A stretch of 39,337 bases of DNA. Origin: Marinosulfonomonas sp. Lineage in GTDB: Bacteria; Pseudomonadota; Alphaproteobacteria; Rhodobacterales; Rhodobacteraceae. Below, in pieces: positions 35,451-39,337 of this stretch. Each line of letters starts with the position of its first letter. The first letter of the stretch is position 1. The DNA lies in assembly GCA_026984915.1 (NCBI GenBank), contig JALSRG010000082.1:1-39337 (forward strand), read 5' to 3'. A program made the position numbers and the translations under genes. The notes under the pieces are model-generated. The model searched no databases and was not told the origin of the DNA. It saw nothing but the letters and a program-made list of their open reading frames with translations.

Positions 35451-35727
35451 CGCGTGCGGCGTCGAAGTCGAGCGCGATGTCGTGAACAACGCCTGCGGTG
35501 TGCTTGCGGAGTTTTTCAACTTTCGCCCTTTCATCAAAAACGGTTTGCATTGCCTTGCCCAGATCCCGCACCACGATCTGCGCCTCTTTCGACGCCTGCG
35601 TGTCACTGCATCTGACCTCGGAAATGATTTCCTCGATTCGTTCCAGCATCCGGTGGAAATGCCGCTCTGCCAGCGAAAGAATCTCTTGCGCTGAGTCCTC
35701 GCCCCCTTGGGGTGTGATCAATGTCAT
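35377..35727 (-). CDS. GTA gp1 terminase small subunit
   Basis: The 116-residue, mostly helical and charged protein (EILSLAERHFHRMLERIEEIISEV and TVFDERAKVEKLRKHTAG) matches the first GTA gene. In R. capsulatus this gene has been shown to encode a small terminase that lacks specific DNA recognition (from memory). The ATG at 35727 is preceded by AGGA. The 3' part overlaps TerL by 74 bases. Confidence 0.87.
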   Translation of the reverse strand: MTLITPQGGEDSAQEILSLAERHFHRMLERIEEIISEVRCSDTQASKEAQIVVRDLGKAMQTVFDERAKVEKLRKHTAGVVHDIALDFDAARDEIGRRMARLRAAQGSGDISERPD

Positions 35728-35772
35728 GTATCCTAAGCTCTGCCTCTCATGCTGATCCGCACGAGCGAAACG

Positions 35773-35803
35773 AAAAAACGGCTGCGGGGGAACCCCCGAG
35801 CCG
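35773..35803 (-). terminator. Intrinsic terminator/attenuator in the GTA leader
   Basis: Read on the minus strand, the stem CGGCT-CGGGGG / CCCCCG-c-AGCCG (35803 down to 35779, one bulged base) is followed directly by TTTTTT (35778-35773). This is a strong intrinsic terminator. It lies 46 bases before the TerS ATG and about 20-25 bases after the predicted transcription start, so it would end most GTA transcripts unless overcome. Confidence 0.85.
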
Positions 35804-35831
35804 CCTGCCCACTTCTTCTAGCTTGCCACAA

Positions 35832-35860
35832 GGTATACCCTGGAGCGTTCGCAAAGTCAA
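35832..35860 (-). promoter_or_regulatory. Near-consensus sigma-70 promoter of the GTA cluster
   Basis: On the minus strand TTGACT (35860-35855) and TATACC (35837-35832) are separated by exactly 17 bases. Transcription should begin near 35824-35826. It is the best promoter match seen in the window and points towards TerS. The -10 lies within the palindrome GGTATACC (35832-35839). Confidence 0.7.
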
Positions 35861-35884
35861 GAATAATCGCTGAGGTTGTATTGC

Positions 35885-35902
35885 CCCCAGCGTACGCCGG
35901 GG
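35885..35902. promoter_or_regulatory. 18-bp palindrome upstream of the GTA promoter
   Basis: CCCC-A-GCGTACGC-C-GGGG is symmetric except for one mismatched pair. It is centred about 68 bases before the predicted transcription start, a position typical for an activator or repressor site. The protein that might bind it is unknown. Confidence 0.4.
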
Positions 35903-35916
35903 TTAACAAAACATGA

Positions 35917-35937
35917 ATAAAAACCGCCTGTTAGGCG
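35917..35937 (-). terminator. Intrinsic terminator after mltG
   Basis: On the minus strand CGCCT-AAC-AGGCG (35937-35925) is followed by GTTTTTATT. The stem begins 60 bases after the mltG stop. It separates the fabF-mltG transcript from the GTA cluster. Confidence 0.7.
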
Positions 35938-35997
35938 AATTTCCCTTATGCACAAGGGCGCACAGCCCCCCCGGCAACCCGCAAAAACGCAAAGGCA

Positions 35998-37152
35998 TCA
36001 GTTACCGTTGCGCTCCGCTTCGATCTTGCGCCATCTGGCGACGTTCTCATTATGCTCTTTCAGCGTGCGGGCAAAGGCGTGCCCGCCCGTGCCATCCGCC
36101 ACGAAGAAAAGGAAATCCGTATTCTCCGGGTTCAGGACCGCCTCGATTGAATCTCGCCCCGGATTGGCGATCGGGGTCGGCGGCAACCCGTCGATCAGAT
36201 AGGTGTTATAAGGCGTTTTCCGGCGCAGCTCGCTCTGGCGCAGCCCCCGGCCCAGCGCACCCTGCCCCTTGGTCACGCCATAGATGACAGCCGGGTCGGT
36301 TTGCAGGCGGATGCCCTTGTTCAAACGGTTGATGAACACCGATGCCACGCGCTTGCGCTCTTCCGGCACCCCGGTTTCCTTTTCAACCAGTGACGCCAGT
36401 ATCAGCGCCTCTTCCGGCGTCTTCAGCGGCAGCCCCTCGGCACGGTTTGCCCAGGCGTCGGCCAGGATCCTTGCCTGTGCCGTCTGCATGCGGCCAATCA
36501 GATCAGCCCGGCTGTCCCCGGCTTTCACCTCGTAACTGTCCGGCGCCAGCGAGCCTTCGGCAGGTATGTCCTTCAATTCGCCCTGCAGGAAATCAGCGGC
36601 GTTCAGCGCCTGTATGATCTGCCAACTGGTCGTGCCTTCGGCCAGCGCCACACGATAGCGCAGGTCACCCTTTTCACGCGCCTGCACATATTCGGCCGGT
36701 GCATCCCCGGCCAGCGGGTCAAACGCAACCACATCAACAAAGGTATCGGTCTTCGGATCCAGTTCGCGCAACTGCACCCGGTTTTTCAGCACACCGATCC
36801 GGTAAACCACCTCGGATCCGCAGGTCGACTGGCCGCCGCGGGTCACGATATCGACGATCTCGCGCATCGGGGTTTTCGGTTTGATCAGAAAACTGCCCGC
36901 CTTCAGCGCCTGGCCCTTGTCGGCATAGTTCACCCCGATCCGGAAAATGGTTCCGCTGCTGATGGCGCCCTGCGCTTCCAGATCCTCGGAAACGCCCTTC
37001 ATGTTTTCGCCGCGCGCCACTTTCAGGCAGATCGCCTCGGTCAGCGGTCCGGGGGCCGTGTATTGCTGTTTGCCCCACAGTACGACGCCGCCCAGCACGA
37101 ACAGGATGACAACAAACAGTGTCAGCGCATTTGATGCGATATGGCGCCACAT
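35998..37152 (-). CDS. mltG: Endolytic murein transglycosylase MltG
   Basis: The 384-residue membrane-anchored YceG-family enzyme cleaves nascent glycan strands and helps set their length. An N-terminal helix (about 9-30, ALTLFVVILFVLGGVVLW) precedes the LysM-like and catalytic domains. ILASLVEKETGVPEERKRVASVFINRL contains the catalytic Glu. LQTDPAVIYGVTKG and PYNTYLIDGLPPTPIANPG are family signatures. The ATG at 37152 lies one base after the fabF stop. An upstream in-frame start inside fabF was rejected. Confidence 0.95.
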   Translation of the reverse strand: MWRHIASNALTLFVVILFVLGGVVLWGKQQYTAPGPLTEAICLKVARGENMKGVSEDLEAQGAISSGTIFRIGVNYADKGQALKAGSFLIKPKTPMREIVDIVTRGGQSTCGSEVVYRIGVLKNRVQLRELDPKTDTFVDVVAFDPLAGDAPAEYVQAREKGDLRYRVALAEGTTSWQIIQALNAADFLQGELKDIPAEGSLAPDSYEVKAGDSRADLIGRMQTAQARILADAWANRAEGLPLKTPEEALILASLVEKETGVPEERKRVASVFINRLNKGIRLQTDPAVIYGVTKGQGALGRGLRQSELRRKTPYNTYLIDGLPPTPIANPGRDSIEAVLNPENTDFLFFVADGTGGHAFARTLKEHNENVARWRKIEAERNGN

Positions 37153-37153
37153 A

Positions 37154-38416
37154 TCAGGCGTCGCCCTTTCCCAGCACCAGCGAGGCATTGGTACCGCCAA
37201 AGCCGAAACTGTTGGAAAGCGCCACGTCAATCTTGCGCTGCACCGGTTTTTGCGGTGCCAGATCCAGCCGGGTGTCCACGGCGGGGTTTTCCAGGTTCAG
37301 CGTGGCCGGGGCCACCTGATCGCGCAGCGCCAGAATGCTGAAAATGGCCTCCACCGCCCCGGCCGCGCCCAGCAGATGGCCGATCGAGGATTTGGTTGAC
37401 GACATCGTCGCCTTGCCGGCCGCATCGCCCAAAAGCCGCTCGACGGCCGCCAACTCGATCGTATCGGCCATGGTCGAGGTGCCATGCGCATTGATATAAT
37501 CCACATCTTCCGGGTTCAGCCCGGCGCGGTTCAGCGCCGCTTCCATGGCGCGGCGGGCCCCGTCGCCATCCTCGGCCGGTGCGGTGATATGATAGGCATC
37601 CCCCGACAGCCCGTAGCCCAGAACCTCGGCATAGATCCTTGCACCACGCGCCTTGGCGTGCGCGTATTCCTCCAGCACCACAACGCCGGCCCCTTCGCCC
37701 ATGACAAAGCCGTCGCGATCTGCGTCATAGGGCCGGCTGGCCGTCTCGGGGGTGTTGCCGAACTTGGTCGACAGCGCCTTGCAGGCATTGAAACCGGCAA
37801 TACCGATCTCGGACACCGGGCTTTCCGCGCCCCCGGCCAGCATCACCTCGGCGTCGCCCCACTGGATAAGCCGCGCCGCGTCACCGATGGCATGGGCGCC
37901 GGTGGAACAGGCCGTGACCACCGCGTGGTTCGGCCCCTTGAAGCCATAGCGAATCGACACCTGACCCGAGGCCAGATTGATCAGTGAACCGGGAATGAAA
38001 AAGGGCGATACCCGGCGCGGGCCGCGTTCCTTGAGCGTGACGGCCGTGTCAGCGATTGAGCTCAGCCCGCCGATGCCCGATCCGATCATCACGCCGGTGC
38101 GTATCCGGTCGGCCTCGTCTTCCGGCATCCAGTCGGCATCCCTGACAGCCATGTCGGCCGCCGCCATGGCATAGAGGATGAAATCATCCACCTTGCGCTG
38201 GTCCTTGGGCGCCATCCAGTCGTCCGGGTTGAAACTTCCGTCGCTGCCATCACCGCGTGGGATCTCGCAGGCATAGGTCGTGGCCAGATGTCCGGCATCA
38301 AAGCGGCTGATGGTTCCGGCACCAGATTGGCCGTCCAGCAGACGGCGCCAGGTTTCTTCCACCCCGCAGGCCAGCGGCGTGACCATTCCCAGACCTGTTA
38401 TAACAACTCGACGCAT
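37154..38416 (-). CDS. fabF: Beta-ketoacyl-ACP synthase II
   Basis: The 420-residue condensing enzyme elongates fatty acids by joining malonyl-ACP to acyl-ACP. The catalytic triad is Cys170 (VVTACSTGAH), His311 (INAHGTSTMAD) and His347 (KSSIGHLLGAAG). The ATG at 38416 follows GGGGG. A TTG five codons earlier overlaps that ribosome site. mltG follows directly. acpP, often next to fabF, is not here. Confidence 0.97.
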   Translation of the reverse strand: MRRVVITGLGMVTPLACGVEETWRRLLDGQSGAGTISRFDAGHLATTYACEIPRGDGSDGSFNPDDWMAPKDQRKVDDFILYAMAAADMAVRDADWMPEDEADRIRTGVMIGSGIGGLSSIADTAVTLKERGPRRVSPFFIPGSLINLASGQVSIRYGFKGPNHAVVTACSTGAHAIGDAARLIQWGDAEVMLAGGAESPVSEIGIAGFNACKALSTKFGNTPETASRPYDADRDGFVMGEGAGVVVLEEYAHAKARGARIYAEVLGYGLSGDAYHITAPAEDGDGARRAMEAALNRAGLNPEDVDYINAHGTSTMADTIELAAVERLLGDAAGKATMSSTKSSIGHLLGAAGAVEAIFSILALRDQVAPATLNLENPAVDTRLDLAPQKPVQRKIDVALSNSFGFGGTNASLVLGKGDA

Positions 38417-38659
38417 GTTTTTTGCCCCCAACGGTATTCTTATCTGCTGCTTGATGCCCTATTAACGTGTAGCCGCACCAATGGGCAAGCCTATCCGGCG
38501 CAATCCGCAAACATACGCATGAAATCGCGTGCGGCAACCGGCAGCGAAATCCTCTACCCTGGGGCGATCCGTTTTGCCACCCGCTTGCAACTTTGCGCTT
38601 CCGATACCGCGATCGCGGCACGCAACGTCACGGTATGGGAAACAAAATGGATATGTGAG

Positions 38660-39337
38660 CTATTCAAAGTCAAACAGCGGTGTGGACAAATAGCGCTCCG
38701 CGAAACTGGGCAATACCACCACGATGCGTTTGCCCGTCATGTCGGGCCGCTGCGCCACCTGCAACGCCGCCGCCAATGCCGCACCCGAGGATATGCCCAC
38801 CGGAATCCCTTCCACTGCGGCCACCTTGCGGGCGGTTGCAAAGGCTGTGTCATTGCCAATCTGCAAAACCTCGTCAATCAGACCGGTATCCAGAATCGCC
38901 GGCACAAACCCCGCGCCGATCCCCTGAATTTTATGCGGCCCCGGATCACCACCCGACAAAACCGGGCTGTCTTCGGGTTCCACCGCAACGATCCGCACAT
39001 CGGGATTGCGCGCCTTCAGCACCCGCCCGACGCCGGTGATCGTGCCCCCCGTGCCCACACCCGAGACAAAAACATCCACCTGCCCGCCGGTGTCCTGCCA
39101 GATTTCCTCGGCGGTGGTTTTTTCGTGGATCGCCGGATTGGCGGGGTTTTCAAACTGCTGCGGAATGATCGCGCCTTCAATTTCTTCCGCCAGTTCCTCG
39201 GCCCGGGCAATCGCGCCCTTCATGCCCTTGGCGCCCTCGGTCAACTCCAGCCTTGCGCCCAGCAACGCCAGCATCTTGCGCCGCTCGACCGACATGGTTT
39301 CCGGCATGGTCAGGATCAGCCTATACCCCCGCGCCGC
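38660..39337 (-). CDS. cysK: Cysteine synthase A, 3' part (runs off the window)
   Basis: The frame is open through the right edge, so the 5' third, including the PLP lysine region, is missing. Visible parts are [44 protein letters not shown], the phosphate-binding loop [27 protein letters not shown] and [13 protein letters not shown]. The enzyme makes cysteine from O-acetylserine and sulfide. The ATG at 39307 lies within this sequence and is not the start. Confidence 0.94.
   Translation of the reverse strand, partial: AARGYRLILTMPETMSVERRKMLALLGARLELTEGAKGMKGAIARAEELAEEIEGAIIPQQFENPANPAIHEKTTAEEIWQDTGGQVDVFVSGVGTGGTITGVGRVLKARNPDVRIVAVEPEDSPVLSGGDPGPHKIQGIGAGFVPAILDTGLIDEVLQIGNDTAFATARKVAAVEGIPVGISSGAALAAALQVAQRPDMTGKRIVVVLPSFAERYLSTPLFDFE

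Larger units (their letters stand above)
20648..35727 (-). other. RcGTA-like gene transfer agent structural cluster
   Basis: Seventeen consecutive minus-strand genes follow the RcGTA order from TerS (gp1) to gp15, plus gp3.5, gp10.1 and two trailing genes, over about 15.1 kb. GTAs are domesticated phage-like particles that package random host DNA. Diagnostic features are the short tape-measure gene, the capsid-protease-portal block, the NlpC/P60 protein and the giant gp15. There is no integrase, repressor or replication gene. All frames are open. Control region at 35773-35902. Confidence 0.95.

Noticed and set aside
20648-35727. Ordinary inducible prophage
   Set aside because: There is no integrase, attachment site, repressor, replication or lysis module, and gene order and sizes match RcGTA.
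35773-35803. Hairpin as the mltG terminator
   Set aside because: mltG already has a hairpin with a T-run 60 bases after its stop, and a strong promoter lies between that and this hairpin.

Overview
The window looks like chromosomal DNA of an alphaproteobacterium of the order Rhodobacterales (Roseobacter/Rhodobacter group). The reasons are the gene order yajC-secD-secF joined to a ccmABCDG cytochrome c maturation block, a pyruvate dehydrogenase operon whose E1-beta subunit carries its own lipoyl domain, and a complete gene transfer agent (GTA) cluster of the Rhodobacter capsulatus (RcGTA) type. No rRNA, tRNA, CRISPR array or insertion sequence was seen.

Layout. Positions 1-240 hold nested hairpins and a dispersed repeat. 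A DUF1223 exported thioredoxin-fold protein (minus) and aconitase acnA (plus) then diverge around a 13-bp inverted repeat. From 4230 to 11815, on the minus strand and read right to left, comes yajC, secD, secF, a TauE/SafE permease, a Mth938-like protein, ccmA, ccmB, ccmC, ccmD, ccmG and a small YdeI/OmpD-associated protein. This block makes the Sec accessory complex and the machinery that moves haem and thiols for c-type cytochromes. serS (plus) and an AidB-like acyl-CoA dehydrogenase (minus) follow and converge.

From 15097 to 19208, on the plus strand, come an FtsB/DivIC-like division protein and pdhA-pdhB-pdhC, with a 24-bp perfect palindrome in front of pdhA. The lipoyl-domain DNA of pdhB and pdhC is about 98% identical. 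cysE (minus) and a TraR/DksA-type zinc-finger gene (plus) diverge from each other.

From 35727 down to 20648, on the minus strand, lies an RcGTA-like cluster: TerS, TerL, portal, gp3.5, prohead protease, capsid, gp6-gp10, gp10.1, gp11 (tape measure), gp12, gp13, gp14 (NlpC/P60), gp15 (tail tip), then a DUF2793 protein and a DUF7742-like protein. All frames are intact and most junctions overlap by 1 to 8 bases, so the particle genes look functional. Regulators, lysis genes and other remote GTA genes are not in the window. mltG, fabF and the 3' part of cysK (all minus) lie upstream of the GTA cluster.

The observation I rate highest is the GTA leader. A near-consensus sigma-70 promoter at 35832-35860 is followed about 25 bases downstream by what looks like a textbook intrinsic terminator (35773-35803), which lies before the TerS start. 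mltG has its own terminator further upstream. This arrangement predicts a short, prematurely ended RNA and control of GTA expression by antitermination or attenuation. A second strong RNA structure lies between the capsid gene and gp6.
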